DNA of 64,000 bases from Acanthochlamys bracteata (taxonomy: Eukaryota > Streptophyta > Magnoliopsida > Pandanales > Velloziaceae), in assembly GCA_019914995.1 (NCBI GenBank), contig CM034128.1, positions 622,501 through 686,500 of the forward strand, written 5' to 3'. The notes beneath the pieces are model-generated. The model was given only the letters and a program-made list of their open reading frames with translations. It was not told where the DNA came from and made no database searches. Below, piece after piece: positions 50,201-62,303 of the stretch. Position 1 is the stretch's first letter, and every line of letters starts with the position of its first letter. Position numbers and translations under genes: made by a program.

Positions 50201-51785
50201 ACAACAAGGTATGTACATCTGGACCTTTAATGCCACACTCTGAATCTCTCCTTGCAGTTAGGTTAAACATTATAAATTTATCAATGCATTGGTTTGGCAC
50301 TTGCAAGTAGTAGTTACTGAAAATTTTTTATCATGTTTTAAAGGTCAAGGTAAGGGCTAGACTATCAAGGCCACTTCAAAGAGGTCGAGGGAAAAGAGGA
50401 ATTGGTGGAGACTACAGATATGGCCAGAGTGATCCTCGAGGGTCCCGTGCACCTTGGGCTCACCTTCCACCAACCCGAAGGTTCCCATTGCGTGCTCCTC
50501 GTCTATCGAGTAGCAGAGGATCTGCAATTAGTAGTCGTGGACTGGCGAGACCACCTATTAGAGATAGACGCCCTCCAATAGCATCACTCGATAGGCCCAG
50601 ACGACTGCCCCCTCCAGAAAGGCCATATGACAGAAGACTACCTCCTCCAAGTACATTCTGTTGCTCACTTGTGTTAGGGATGGTCATCCTGCAATTCTTC
50701 TAATCACCTGTCTATTGCAGTGCCAGCATATCCTAGAAGCAGTTCAAGGAGAGATTATGGTAGGCATGATGAAATAGCTTCCAGAAGCAGGGTCCCTGTT
50801 GATTATGGAGCAAGAGTTCCACCTGAGAGGAAGCCATCATATAGGGAGGATTATTCCTCACGAGGATCAGCGTACTCTGATATTCCTCCCCGTGATGCTC
50901 CAAGAGTTGTCGATAGGAGACCATATGCTGATGAAGTTTATGTAAGGAAGGTTGAAAGGTCTGTTCCTGCTTACAGAGAAGTCCGTGTTCGAGACTACGA
51001 CGCTCTCTCAGGATCCAAGCGCCCCTACTCTGCTATGGTGGTACACAATACTCTTTGATGTATATTTCCCTCCTGTTACATCCCCTGACATTCTTTGAAT
51101 TATATGCTCAAGGATGAGGTTCCTCGTTATGCTGATGTAAGCCTGCGCCACTCACGAGCACGTTTGGACTATGGTGTTGGCGGCAGCAGTGGGCAATATG
51201 ATGATGTTTATGGAGAAAGGTCAGTATGCCAATGATGTTCTCTTGCTAATTGCTAAGCTTACTGTCTCCTCATGATTGAGTGATTTGGCTTTTAGTATGG
51301 AAGGTTACAGACCAAGATGTTGCTACTTTTGCAGGCTCGGACGCTCACATATGGAATATGGTAGCAGTAGAGGTTCATTGTCTGCTGAGGGTCCTCATGG
51401 ATTGTATAGCAGCCGCCAAGGAATGAGCTATGGTGGAGGTGTGATACAACTCCTTTTAATCATTTTAACCACTTGCTTGTTAATGTCTTCATCGTTAACT
51501 TTTCTCGCCAATTGTTTATCATTGTTTAGGTTCAGTCAGTGGCAGCGATATTGGTGGGATGTACTCCTCAAACTTTGGCGGCAGTTATATTTCTCGTGGA
51601 TCTGATGTAAAATTTTCTGTTGTTTGTGGACATGATGATATATTTTCACCTCCTTTAATTTGATATTCTTACTTGTTTCTTTTTTATAGGTTGGTGGTGC
51701 ATCATATTCATCCTTGTATTCAGGACGTAGCATGCACGGTGGTGGTGGCTATCCAGGTCATAGTAGCTCTGGGTCGTACTACTGA
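47292..51785 (+). CDS. hnRNP R/Q-like RNA-binding protein with three RRMs
   Basis: Nuclear RNA-binding protein of the SYNCRIP/hnRNP Q type (Arabidopsis LIF2 is a relative, acting in chromatin and flowering control). Eleven exons: 47292-47562, 48717-49264, 49363-49452, 49533-49772, 49987-50208, 50344-50650, 50721-51037, 51113-51219, 51335-51438, 51530-51606, 51690-51785, giving 792 aa. N-terminus: Ala/Lys-rich, then about 110 mostly acidic residues. RRM1 (FEVFVGGLDKDATEDDLRKV, NKGFAFLQFAT), RRM2 (DTLFLGNICKTWTKEHLKEK, NRGFAFLEFSS) and RRM3 (KTVFIDGINAAWDEDHVKEF, KDFGFVSFDTH) are complete with their RNP motifs. C-terminus: Arg/Pro/Gly/Tyr/Ser-rich, likely disordered, ending SSSGSYY. The exon 7 donor could be at 51037 or 51040, a two-choice GTGGTA site. 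Confidence 0.94.
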
Positions 51786-53991
51786 GGTATGCAATATGTT
51801 GTACTTAATTGTGCTTGTTGATGAATGAAACGAGCACAATGAAGCTTTGTTCAGTTCTGGCTTTGGCTTGCATTTTTTTTCTATTTGGAAAATGTATCTT
51901 GCTTTTTTATTCTTTTATTTATTATAATTCTGGCATTCTCCTAGAAGGCCTGCATTTTCTCAATGGGTTGTCTTGATCACACATTTACGTTGAGAAAGGT
52001 GGTGTGGGCTGTTATTGGAAGCTTCTTGATTTGATGTCTATATATGTGTGGGGAGGTTTAAAGACGATGCACATTTACAGGTTGTGGTTATGCTGTTGAC
52101 TTGAGGAATTTTCCGTCCCCTGCCTATTGGTAGGGAAGGATCTGGAAAGCAGATTTCTTTTGGCTCTTTTCTGTAGAAGGATGTTGAAGAAATGGATTCG
52201 AATCGACAAGTACCAAGCGGATTTCTCTGTATCTTTACTCTAATAAGAATGTTAACAGATTTGAGACTAGAACTACCAAGTTTGGTTTGTTATGTATAAA
52301 AATGATGTTTATTAAAAGCCAGTATTAAACTTTGGATGGAGGAGTTTTATCTCTTGGACTGCCCTACATATAGAAACTTACTGGCATGGGCCAAGACCGA
52401 GCAGAGGATCTGGTTACTGAATTTATGGAATTGTTTGAGTGGGCAATGTCTCACATGTTGGTATCTTGGGAACGAATTTTTGAACTACTTGCTGTTACGG
52501 AGTATTTGCGGTGGCGGTGATTCAAGCTGATTGAGAGCGCTGATATCTTAAGGAAGTTGTTAGCGAGTAGTGTTGTGGTATTAACTTCCCAAGTTTGATC
52601 AATCAATATAGAATACAGAACTTAGAGCATCTAATTTCATATTATGCTAGTAGGGTTTCTGTAGTAACAAGGTTTAATACGCAGTGCACGTTCTCGGGAT
52701 CTTTTATGAATATTGAAATGGAAGAACCGAAAGTGAACTACGGTGTTGTGTGAGAGTTTGCTTATTCTACATAACAGGTTGCGTTGTTTTAGTTTCGTAG
52801 TCGGTTCATCTTCCTTTCTGGTTCGAAGTGGTGTCTGATCATAATTCAATCCACTGCTTTTTGTGCAGGTTCCACGAAAGTTTCTAATCATCACAAATGA
52901 AACCAAATTTATTAGAATAACATCAGTGCACTGAAGTCGCAAAACAAACTAATAAAGATACAGGATATTTATTACACTGGTGAAATTGCAAGCTGGTAAG
53001 TACAAACTCATACATTGTAGTTGTAGGCTAGATTATTCCATAGTTTTGTTTTATAAATATTTCATCTTTATACATATTTAATTCTGGGTGAACTATTTTT
53101 GTTCAATTATTTAACACTTCATGGATGTTTTCAGATATTTAACACTATAGTTAGTACAATCTATCTAAGAATTCAATTATTGGCGTGAGTGGAGAAAAAA
53201 GAAGGGAGACAAAAGGCATGCGGCCTTGTCTCAATAATTGTACTATATATTCAAAATAATTTATTTGATATTAAAAATTGCAATATTTAAGATAAATTAA
53301 TAAATTTATCTTGCTAATTCACTAATAATTGCAATTGAAGTATTCTAATGTATCACTATCGAAAGATGAACAAGGAATCAATGAGCCTGAGTGTACAAGG
53401 TTGGACAAAGACATTAGAGATTGATCAGCGTGCACATGCAAGCTGAAGGATTTGGAAACAGAGGATTGAAGATCTCTTCCTTAAGGGAAAAAAAACAGCC
53501 GATAGTAAATGTGCAACTTCAAGATTTGAGCAAGCATTTGGAAACAGGGTGTTATCTCCAGGCATGGAATGGCTTTTTTAGAGGAAAAGCATCCTATTCC
53601 TACCAACAAAGGAAATGCCACATGCCATAAGAATTTGGAGGGCCTCGTTGCTCCAAGAAAGACCATCAAGTTCACAGGAAGAGCTGGAAGAGGGAGAGAT
53701 TTGTGATGATTTAATCTTGCAGGTCAATATTTATCAACAAGGAAAGCACCAAATATTTTGCACGATGTCAATGTTCAAATGCACACTTCGAGGTCTTCAA
53801 TGAAATGTAGGATATGCATTGTTGATTTCCCACTGAAGGATTCTTTGCTGCTGCAATAATATTCTCCACGAAATGATCTTATGGATATAGGCATAAGGTA
53901 TAATCTTCGAGTACAGATGTAAAAAAACATCCACAAGAGAGAAAAGAGAAACAGAAAAGGAAGATGTTCTTTTTGTTTTTTTTCATAGGAG
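51786..53991. other. Convergent 3' flanks of the hnRNP Q-like and LIL3 genes
   Basis: About 2.2 kb with no gene. hnRNP Q 3' UTR probably reaches about 52300. Short plus-strand frames at 53421-53800 (one containing SSQEELEEGEICDD) look protein-like in places but show no domain, start context or splice structure I can support. The last 50-100 bp are probably LIL3 3' UTR. Confidence 0.5.
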
Positions 53992-55362
53992 CTACTCTTT
54001 CTTGGATGAGTCTTCCAGCCATGTTGCTTGCCACTGCTTGTCGTATAATGTTATTTCCCCAAGCAGCTTTTTCAGGTTGTCAACATCTTCATTTTTCCTT
54101 ACTAGTAGCACCCCTGCTACAGCAACAAAGAGAAGAGTCTTGCAGATGAAGTTGCTCATCTGATCAACAACACCGAGACCTGTCAAGCTGTCCACAGAAT
54201 AAGCCATGAAGAATCCAATCATTGCAGCACGGCCTGCACAGTTTAGATTTGATAGCAGAGTTTTCATGAATGAAGCTGTCAAATTTAATGTATCATATGA
54301 CTTCAATAGGAAGAGAACTACCATTCAGGAGTTCGGCCTCAGGCAAGTGATACTTCTTCATCCACGCCCACCACGGTACGATTGATGTGTCAAAGAGGAT
54401 GTGATTTTCAATGTTTGTGAATTCAGGGTTTTCTTCAAACCATTTTCTCCTTCTAGCCTCTAGAAGCAACGACTGTAAGGATTCTAATGCATACATGTGC
54501 AATCCAATAGACAACAAGAAGCAAGCACATTCTTGAAACAGACAAGCAGGTAACCACCATGTTCACTCAACAAATACAAAAATCGACCTAAAATAATTTC
54601 CAATAACAGGGAAGCAATTCAACTGTAGCTGCAAACAACTGTTAGTAAAGCCATGAACAAAATGCCGTTTATTCAGGACCTTGTTGGTTCAATCAGCTAA
54701 GCACTCGATCTTACTCCAACACAAACACAAGCAAAAAGAAGTTAGAACTGTGATAAAGAACAGTTTTAATTTTTGTCCATAAAAGATTTAAAAAGGTCTC
54801 TCATTTACTTAAGAATCCAAAACATAAAACAAGTGAAGTGATAAATTCAACCTTCAGGCGACAGTAAATAAAACAAATCACAATTAGGCAAAAACTGAAT
54901 CTTTCACTTAAGAAAAAGTTTAAAAGATGAAATTTTTTCCTCACCAGCATCAATGACTGTATCCCAATCTGTCTTTCCATCCTTCTCAAACTGCTTCAAC
55001 TCCCAAGTCCCCCCAACCCATCTTGGATCGTTAAACTTCGGTAATAGTTGTTCATCAGCAGCAGCTCCATTAGATCCAACAGTAGATTCAACTTCTTTCT
55101 TTTCCTTCTCTTCTACAGCAACAACTGCAGGAGCAATTTCTCCTTTATTCACCTTCTCTCCTTCAACAACAACACCAGATGATGAAGGCCCATTATCTAC
55201 AATTGACCTTGTCAGATGAAGTGAACAATGATTTCTATTTTGGGCAAGATTGAAAGTCTTGAAGAGAACATTAGTGTGGTTTGCCGGCAAGATTTCTCTT
55301 CTCACTGCATCTGAGCTTGTTGGTGGGACAGAAGATGTAGTAGAGAAGAGTGCCGTCAGCAT
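53992..55362 (-). CDS. LIL3: Light-harvesting complex-like protein 3 (LIL3), chloroplast
   Basis: Thylakoid protein of the LHC superfamily that binds and stabilises geranylgeranyl reductase and protochlorophyllide oxidoreductase, for chlorophyll and tocopherol synthesis. Exons on the minus strand: 55362-54945, 54459-54322, 54233-53992, giving 265 aa. The Ser/Thr-rich N-terminus ([20 protein letters not shown]) fits a transit peptide. An Ala/Glu/Lys-rich linker is followed by the family block [20 protein letters not shown] and [20 protein letters not shown]. The LHC motif [20 protein letters not shown] is in the first membrane helix, and the second helix is [15 protein letters not shown]. The C-terminus is [20 protein letters not shown]. 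Exon phases and length match the family. Confidence 0.95.
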
Positions 55363-56019
55363 TGTTGCTCTCTAACAACAACAACAAAGAGATGCCGGAA
55401 AGAAAGATGGGAGCTTTTTTGTTATTAAAAGAGAAAGGCAAGAGGAGAATGCAGCGAGTGGTGATCGGATGCGTTTCGGATCGGTTATGAAATAGAAATT
55501 TTTTGAAATAAAAATTATTTTTATTTTTTTAAAAAATAGTTTTTTTTTAATTTTTAAAAAAATAATAAAATATGTAATAAAAAATTTTATTATTTAAAAT
55601 TTTTTTATACTATTTAAATTTTTAAATAAATTTTTTAAATATTTATAAAATATATATTGAAAAAATGAAATGAAAAAATTAAAAATGAGTTTTTAGAATG
55701 CAATCCCAAAGAGTAGAAATAGACATTTATTTATTTTTCATAATTTTAAATATTTTTTAAATTGTACATAATTTTTTTGAAATTAAAAAATATTTTAAAA
55801 CTAATAAGTCGTCCCAAACGTACTACAATTTTCGATTGCCTTTTTTTTTAGAGGAAGTAATTTACTGAAAGTTAAATTTGTCATAAAATATTATTACAAT
55901 AAATTTAATTTAATAATTTTGTAATCTGAAATGAATAAAAAATAATTGTTTAATGTTTTATTAGTTGAAAGTGAATTTAAAATAAATTTTTAGTGAAAGA
56001 AAATAAATTATGAGGTGAA
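55363..56019. other. LIL3 upstream region and AT-rich intergenic DNA
   Basis: The first 100 bp are LIL3 leader and promoter. The remainder is over 80% A/T by eye, with an AT-rich repeat copy at about 55468-55712. No gene. Confidence 0.5.
55468..55712. repeat. AT-rich dispersed repeat (family shared with 21325 and 60022)
   Basis: Starts GTTTCGGATCGGTTATGAAATAG, which matches the TATGAAATAG start of the copy at 60022 over its second half. Its core AAATTTTTAAATAAAT and TATTTATAAAATAT is shared with both other copies. Non-coding; probably non-autonomous. Confidence 0.55.
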
Positions 56020-56024
56020 TAAAA
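56020..56024. repeat. Left target-site duplication of the Copia element
   Basis: TAAAA immediately before the 5' LTR; the same five bases follow the 3' LTR at 59737-59741. Confidence 0.8.
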
Positions 56025-56606
56025 TGTTAGAAATTATAAAGCCACTATATAAATTAGTGGTTCATTAGAATGCAACAAGTTAAATGTGCATTCATATTGG
56101 ACTGCCAAAGATCAAGGAAAACGAATCATCACCCAAGAAGTTGGAAAGCCAACGGTCAAAGACTTTGAAGCATCTTTTGGAAGATGGAAGACCAAAGGAT
56201 TTGAACAATTAGTGGGAAGATGAAAGGACAACCGTTTGAAAGTTTAAGAGTCTTCTTGAGACATTATATATATGAATGAGAGGCATTTGCTTGGAAGACA
56301 GAATAAGATAGGAAATAAGATAGGATCATTCTCACATCAAGTGTGAGAGATATAAGCAACGCATTCTAGTGAGAGTTCCCATTTAAAGTGTAACGCAAGA
56401 ATTTATAATTGCTTTGGTTTAGTGATTTCCTTAAAGGCTAGTTTGTCTTCCCGTGGGGTTTTCTTGTTTTTCCCCACGCAAATCTCTTATCTTTGTTATT
56501 GTCTTGCTCTTGTCTCAATTCTCGTATTGCTTAAGCAAGATCCTTGAGTGTGTTTTATATTTCCGCTGCGTCTATCGACAACCGAACACACTCGCTATTT
56601 CCAACA
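56025..56606 (+). repeat. 5' LTR of the Copia element (582 bp)
   Basis: Begins TGTTAGAAATTATAAAG and ends CGCTATTTCCAACA. A TATA-like ATTATATATATG at about 56264 is a likely transcription start signal. Confidence 0.93.
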
Positions 56607-56608
56607 AG

Positions 56609-56621
56609 TGGCATCAGAGCC
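56609..56621 (+). other. Primer-binding site of the Copia element
   Basis: TGGCATCAGAGCC lies two bases after the 5' LTR. It differs at one base from TGGTATCAGAGCC, the sequence complementary to the 3' end of initiator methionine tRNA used by most plant Copia elements. Confidence 0.85.
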
Positions 56622-59140
56622 ATTGGTTTGTTGCAATAATAAGCAAGTACGATATTGAAAAGAAATACAAGACTATAGCAAGTAAGGTTGGAGGTGCGGA
56701 TCCCTCGAATGTCCCTTACTTGTGTGGCGTACTGATGATGGTGAGTTTCTAGTGGGAAAGATAATGGTTGCTGCATGTGACAAGTCTTGAAGTTGCTGGA
56801 GTCAGTACCATCAAATTTATACCAAATGATAATGGGATGCATCATTAGTAAGGTACGTTCTGTTTTTTGTCTTACGAAAAATTTGTTGTCTGTAGGATAA
56901 TTGGATGACCTGGACTGCAAGACTCGCGGTGGAGGCGAGATCATTGAGGTCATCAAGGACGGGTTAGAAAAACTGAAGGTTAAAATGATCGACTCAAATC
57001 TATATAAGGTGCGTCGGGTGACACGGGTGCAGTAGATACTTGTATTGCATCGGACAATATTAGGGATATCACGCGAGTGTGGCACCTAAAATTTGGGCAC
57101 ATTTCGGGACATGATTTGAAAATCCTCAGTGATCGGAAGTTCCTGACGGGACTGTCCGAGGTAAAATTACCGTTCTGCGAGTAGTGTGTCACCGGTGAGC
57201 AGCACTGTGAAAGATTTGGAGATTATTTTCAGTTTAAAGACAAGCTCGACTTGTTTCACTCAGACTGGAACTTGATTCAGCAGCAGGATTAAGTTTGAAA
57301 GATGCCTATGGTATGCTGAAGATGTTTGGAGTATTACCTATGGGATCCCACTGTTCATACGGTTATCTTCAGTAGGGATGTCATTTTTGCGAAGGACCAA
57401 TTGTAAAGAGTGACTAAAGGCGATGATATAAGGGAGAAGGAGGCATCACTCCCAGCGATGACCACATCCGTTGTGGAGGAGAATGATAGAAAAGACGATC
57501 CTAATCTGGAGCATGAACCAGCTGATGAGCACATGCAAGACGATGGAGTTCTCAGGCTACATCCCTTAGGCGTTCAACTCGTAAGAGAAACACACCTGAG
57601 AGGTTTGAGAACTATTTTATGAAGTTATCTCAATCTGCATATTGCTTATTCATAGAAGAAGGAGAGTCATCTTCTCTCAAGGAAGCACTGGAGAGTCCAG
57701 ATGCATCTCTGTAGATGGAAGCTATACAGGAAGAGCTTGAGTCGCTTCATAAAAATAGGACATTGGAGGTGGTCCCTCTGCCCCAAAGCCGTAAGGCTAT
57801 TGTGAATAAATTGATCTACAAAATCAAGCGAGATAGGAATGATAAAATAAAACGGTATTGTGCTCTGCTGGTGGTGAATGATGACGTCCAGATAGATAGG
57901 ATCGACTTTGATGAGATCTTCTCTCTAGTAGTACGTTTGATAACTATTCGTGTAGTCTTAGCGCTGTGTACATCATCGGTTCTCCATCTTGAACAGCTCA
58001 ATGTCAAAACGGTATTTTCGCACGGGGAGCTTGAAGATGAGAAATATATGGTCCTGCCAAAAGGCTTCACCGTGAAGGCAGGGAGGATCTGGTTTGTCGA
58101 TTGGCCAAATCTCTTAATGAGCTTGAGCAAGCACTGTGATGTTGGTATAAGAGATTTGATTCTTGTATCGGGAGCCTTGTATACAGCAAGCTGGTTTCAG
58201 ACTCTTGTGTGCACATCAAGAGATTTGAGGGAGGTGAGTTTGTCATCTTGCTGTTGTGTGTGGATGATATGGTTGTGGCAGGTCCAAGTATAGGTCGCAT
58301 CCAATAATTGAAGGCTCAAATGGCTAGTGAATTCGATACCAAAAATTTGGAGCCGGCAAACAGAATCCTAGGGATACAGATATGGCGAGATAGAGACAAT
58401 AGAGAGATTCGGCTGTCTTAGACTAGTTATCTGAGAATGTTGAAATGGTTCAACATGTATAATGGTAAACCGATATCTATCCCACTCTCTATTAGTCTTA
58501 AACTATTCTCTTTGTTATTCCCTAGCCAGAAGCAAGAGAGGATAGAAATGTCTTGGATACCATATGCATCAGCAGTGGGAAGCCTAATGTATGACATGAT
58601 TTGCACTCGATCTGACATTGCACATGCAGTGGGAGTGGTAAGTAGATTCATGGCATGTCCTGGCATTGAGCCTTGGAAGGCGGTGAAAAAGATTCTTCGG
58701 TATGTGAAAGGAATATTGAATGCTGCATTGTGTTATTGTCAAAGGGTTTATTGATATAGACTATGCAGGTGATTTGGATAGGAGATTGTTTTCAGTTGGA
58801 GCATTGATATGCTCAAAATTCCTACCAAAAGGAACCCTGCTGATGTCTTAACTGAGGCGGTAATCCTTGACATATTTTTTATTTTGTAGATCTCTGTATG
58901 GAAACACAATGGGGAACAGTATTGGATGTGACAGTTGTCACAAGAAAGTCGAAAGAAAATCACTTCAAGATAGCAATGGAACCGGAGGAAAATAGGCAAC
59001 GGTATGAAGTAAATGGAAGTCAGCTAGCATGTGTGTTAGCTCTGCTCCTCTCAATCGTACCTATTTTCAGTATCATCGAATTTTGACACTTACGTGTCGG
59101 TTTCTTGTTATTCTTGGATTGCAATTTACAAAGTGTCTTT

Positions 59141-59152
59141 AAGTGGGAGATT
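59141..59152 (+). other. Polypurine tract of the Copia element
   Basis: AAGTGGGAGATT directly before the 3' LTR; a typical plus-strand priming site. Confidence 0.8.
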
Positions 59153-59736
59153 TGTTAGAAATTGTAAAGCCACTATGTAAATTAGTGGTTCACTAGAATG
59201 CAACAAGTTAAATGTGCATTCATATTGGAATACCAAAGATCAAGGAAGACGAATCATCACCAAAGAAGTTGGAAAGCCAACGATCAAGGACTTTGAAGCA
59301 TCTTTTGGAAGATTGAAGACAAAAGGACTTGAACAATTAGTGGGAAGATGAAAGGACAATCATTTGGAAGTTCAAGAGTCTCCTTGAGACATTATATATA
59401 TGAATGAGAGGCATTAGCTTGGAAGACATAACAAGATAGGAAATAAGAAAGGATCATTCTCACATCAAGTGTGAGATATATAAGCAAAACATTCTAATGA
59501 GAGTTCCCACTTAAAGTGTAACACAAGAATTTGTAATTGCTTTGGTTTAGTGATTTCTTTGAAGGCTAGTTTGTCTTACCGTGGGATTTTTTTCGTTTTT
59601 TCCCACGTAAATCTTTTGTCTTTGTAATTGTCTTGCTCTTGTCTCAATTCTCGTATTGCTTAAATAAGATCCTTGAGTGTGTTTTATATTTTCGCTACGT
59701 TTATCGACAACCGAACACATTCGCTATTTCCAACAT
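59153..59736 (+). repeat. 3' LTR of the Copia element (584 bp)
   Basis: Begins TGTTAGAAATTGTAAAG and ends CGCTATTTCCAACA. It aligns end to end with the 5' LTR with scattered substitutions and a few single-base indels. Confidence 0.93.
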
Positions 59737-59741
59737 AAAAT
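59737..59741. repeat. Right target-site duplication of the Copia element
   Basis: TAAAA directly after the 3' LTR, matching 56020-56024. Confidence 0.8.
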
Positions 59742-60021
59742 ACAGCTACAAAATATGTCCTTGTATATAGAGAGTTATCACCTATAATTCTCTTTTAGTA
59801 GCACCAAAAAAATACAAAAAAATATTTTCGACTTATTTTAAAAAAAACATTAAAAAGCTAAATCCATTTCTAACATTACTAGTTATAGTAATTTATTTTT
59901 TATAACTCATTTTTAAGCCACTTTTACTAAATGTAGGGGTTTAAAAAACTAAAACTAAATAAAGGAAAAAAAAAGTAAACAAAAGAAGAAAGAAAATTGG
60001 ATTCTGAAGATGAGGGGATAG

Positions 60022-60277
60022 GGGCTCGTTTGGGAGTGCTTATGAAATAGAATTTTTCTAGAATGAAATGTATTTTTATCTTTTTTGAAAAATAAGGTCT
60101 ATTTTTTTTACTTCCAAAAAAAAAAATATGTAATAAAAAGATCTCACTCCATAAAATTTTTTTATATTTTTTAAATTTTTAAATAAATATTTTATATATT
60201 TATAAAATATGTATTGAAAAACGTAAAATAGATAAAAATTGAAAAGTAGCGTTTGAAACGCTCAAACAAACGCGCCC
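60022..60277. mobile_element. MITE-like element with GGGCKCGTTTG ends
   Basis: The left end GGGCTCGTTTG and the inverted right end (CAAACGCGCCC) match at 10 of 11 bases. The AT-rich interior carries the AAATTTTTAAATAAAT and TATTTATAAAATAT core shared with the copies at 21325 and 55468. About 256 bp, non-coding. No clear target duplication. Confidence 0.6.
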
Positions 60278-60440
60278 AGGATCTGAGGGTGAGGAATCGC
60301 CCAGCTTAGATAATGTGTATGTTTGCAGTTTTCATCATTTGACTTTTCATTTTTCGATTTATATAATATTTTCAGAAGATTTTAAATAATTTAAAAAATA
60401 TTGATAAATTTTATCTTATAGAATATCCATATATATGCAT

Positions 60441-60815
60441 TCATATCATTATAAGTACTTACCGACACTCGCCGGTTATTTTTGATCGACGAGATTTTTA
60501 AATTTGTTTTTTATCGTTAGATATGAAAAATTATAAGTTAAAAATGTACTTAAAAAATTTTATCTCAATCAGATCACAAATCAATCTCCATTCGATCACT
60601 TGACGCAAATAACCAAAATTGATAAAATATATATTTTTTAAGTCATCTTGATTAGATGATCGAATAAAAATCGATTCGTAATTTAATTGAGTTAAAATTT
60701 TATTAATATATTTTTATTTATCTTTCTTCATATTTAATAGTAAAAATTGGACTTGAAAATCTCGTCAGTCATTTTTTATCGGTGTGCCTATAAATATCTA
60801 TAGTGATGTAAGTAT
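60441..60815. repeat. Fold-back element with arms of about 160 bp
   Basis: The left arm (about 60441-60600) contains GACGAGATTTTT, TTAGATATGAA, AAAATTTTATCTCAATCAGA and ATTCGATCA. The same string occurs as reverse complement, in matching order, in the right arm (about 60656-60815: GATCGAAT, TGAGTTAAAATTTTAT, TTCATATTTAA, AAAATCTCGTC). The spacer is about 55 bp. The arms are imperfect, roughly 75% by eye. An RNA copy would form a long hairpin. Confidence 0.75.
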
Positions 60816-61521
60816 CTATATCCTATTTTTATATATACATATATATTTTTAATTATACTTTGTAATGAAACGTGTGACATATTACCAAATTCTTTTTTAA
60901 AAGTTAAGATGTGCACTATAGATGATGTTGAAACACTGTGGGTCACCTTATACTGTTTAAGTACTAATTAATATCACCTACTCAACTATTTTTATTGCAT
61001 ACTATTATTAGTCATGCGCTGTCCTTAATTACTATTATTAGTAATACTATTTATTACTATTGCTATTTAATTCGATTTTGCGTAATTTGTAGCAAAAACT
61101 TGTAAACATAGTGTTTGTTTTTCAAGTATATGTTATGTTTTTTTAAAAGTAAATTGAGCTACCATCCATTACTTGCTTTTAAGAGTTAATTTTAATAAAA
61201 AAGTCAACACCACGTATTATAAGTTTTATGCTTGTTATGAGATTTGTGAAAAAGATTTAAGTGAAGTTTGAAAATATCTATAAAATAGAGTTTTTTAAAA
61301 TAAAAGATATAAAAATTTTATGACATATAATTTTTTTATATTTTAAAAAAATTTTAAAATATTTGAAGAATACTATAAAAGATCAATTAAAAATACGAAA
61401 TAATTATTTAAATTGATAAATATTTCAAACGCATATTCCAAACATCTTTTTAGTTCTATATTGTTTATTATTTGTATTTGTATTTATTTTAAAATATATC
61501 TATAGTTTTTCTTATAGTATG

Positions 61522-61650
61522 AGATTTTAAAATAGACTTTCAAATTAATAATATGATTATCAGATTTGAATCGAGTTGATGTTAATCATGTGATTTTAAG
61601 ATAGATTTTCATGTTCGATTATCAGATTTGAATCCGATTGGAGTTAATTT
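61522..61650. repeat. Imperfect tandem repeat of about 65 bp
   Basis: Two adjacent units, each with GATTTTAARATAGAYTTTCA and then GATTATCAGATTTGAATC followed by GTTRATGTTAAT-like sequence. The copies are diverged. Non-coding. Confidence 0.6.
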
Positions 61651-62086
61651 TGACGTACGTTTGAATTAAACAAATTTCGCTATTAAATTTTTTGTTTTAT
61701 TTTTGTCGGTTTTTTTTAATTTAGAAAAAAAAGTCTGAATATATTTATAAATAGACTTAGTCTTGGCATTAGGTATTTTTGTTATTAAGTTTTATTATGT
61801 AATTCAACATATCACTTGAATTATGCAAAATTATATGTTTTTTTTGTATACATGAACATAAAATAAACAAATGCCGGTGTATATACTTGCACAAGTAACC
61901 ATTATCCAGTAATCTCTTTTTGGACACAATTATAATAGTTTTGGGCTTAACTTTAAATCCCAACTTAGCCCTAACAAAAAAGCCCAGGCCCGTTAACTTC
62001 TAATTCGAACATGGTCCGGTTCGGTCCACTAGCTTGCTTTGTTGCTAATATATATATCTTTGTAAACTCTGTTCTTTCTCTTAGCA

Positions 62087-62261
62087 ATGGAATTCACGCT
62101 TTCAATGTTATCGTGCTCCAGCATTCATTCATCTTCTAGCCGTCTTATCACCGGCACTTTTTCCGGCCAAAGGCTCAATCTTTCTTATCTCCGCCGCCTT
62201 CGCCACCGACGCTGCTACTCCTCCTCGGGATCTGCTCTCAAGCACCGAGTTGCCACCATGG

Positions 62262-62303
<42 letters not shown>

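Larger units (their letters stand above)
56607..59152 (+). pseudogene. Degenerate Copia gag-pol
   Basis: Polyprotein pieces in order: a gag start (SKYDIEK) near 56640; the integrase zinc-binding segment (WHLKFGHISGHDLKILSD) at about 57079-57190, broken by a stop; reverse transcriptase at 57715-58130 (EAIQEELESLHKNRTLEVVP, FDEIFSLVVRLITIRVVLAL, LEQLNVKTVFSHGELEDEKY); and the RT/RNase H junction at 58437-58754 (YASAVGSLMYDMICTRSDIA and HAVGVVSRFM). Stops, frameshifts and deletions separate the parts, and the protease and integrase core are not legible. The element cannot encode functional proteins. Confidence 0.88.
56025..59736 (+). mobile_element. Ty1/Copia LTR retrotransposon, degenerate and short
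   Basis: A complete but inactive element: two LTRs with TGTT...AACA ends, a 5-bp TAAAA target duplication, primer-binding site, polypurine tract and decayed gag-pol. Its length is 3.7 kb, below the usual Copia 4.5-6 kb, so internal sequence has been lost. The LTRs differ at roughly 8% of positions by eye, which implies an old insertion. Confidence 0.93.
59742..62086. other. AT-rich repeat-bearing intergenic DNA and TGD3 upstream region
   Basis: No gene in 2.3 kb. It holds a TIR-bearing repeat (60022-60277), a fold-back element (60441-60815) and a short imperfect tandem repeat (61522-61650). The last 100 bp are the TGD3 promoter and leader, with a TATA-like TATATATATC at about 62049-62058. 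Confidence 0.55.

Noticed and set aside
53421..53803. Possible small genes with protein-like segments in plus-strand frames
   Set aside because: No recognised domain, no consistent start or splice sites, and competing open frames on both strands.
57410..58293. Separate host genes in the open frames between the LTRs
   Set aside because: They match Copia polyprotein segments and lie between paired LTRs with a target duplication.
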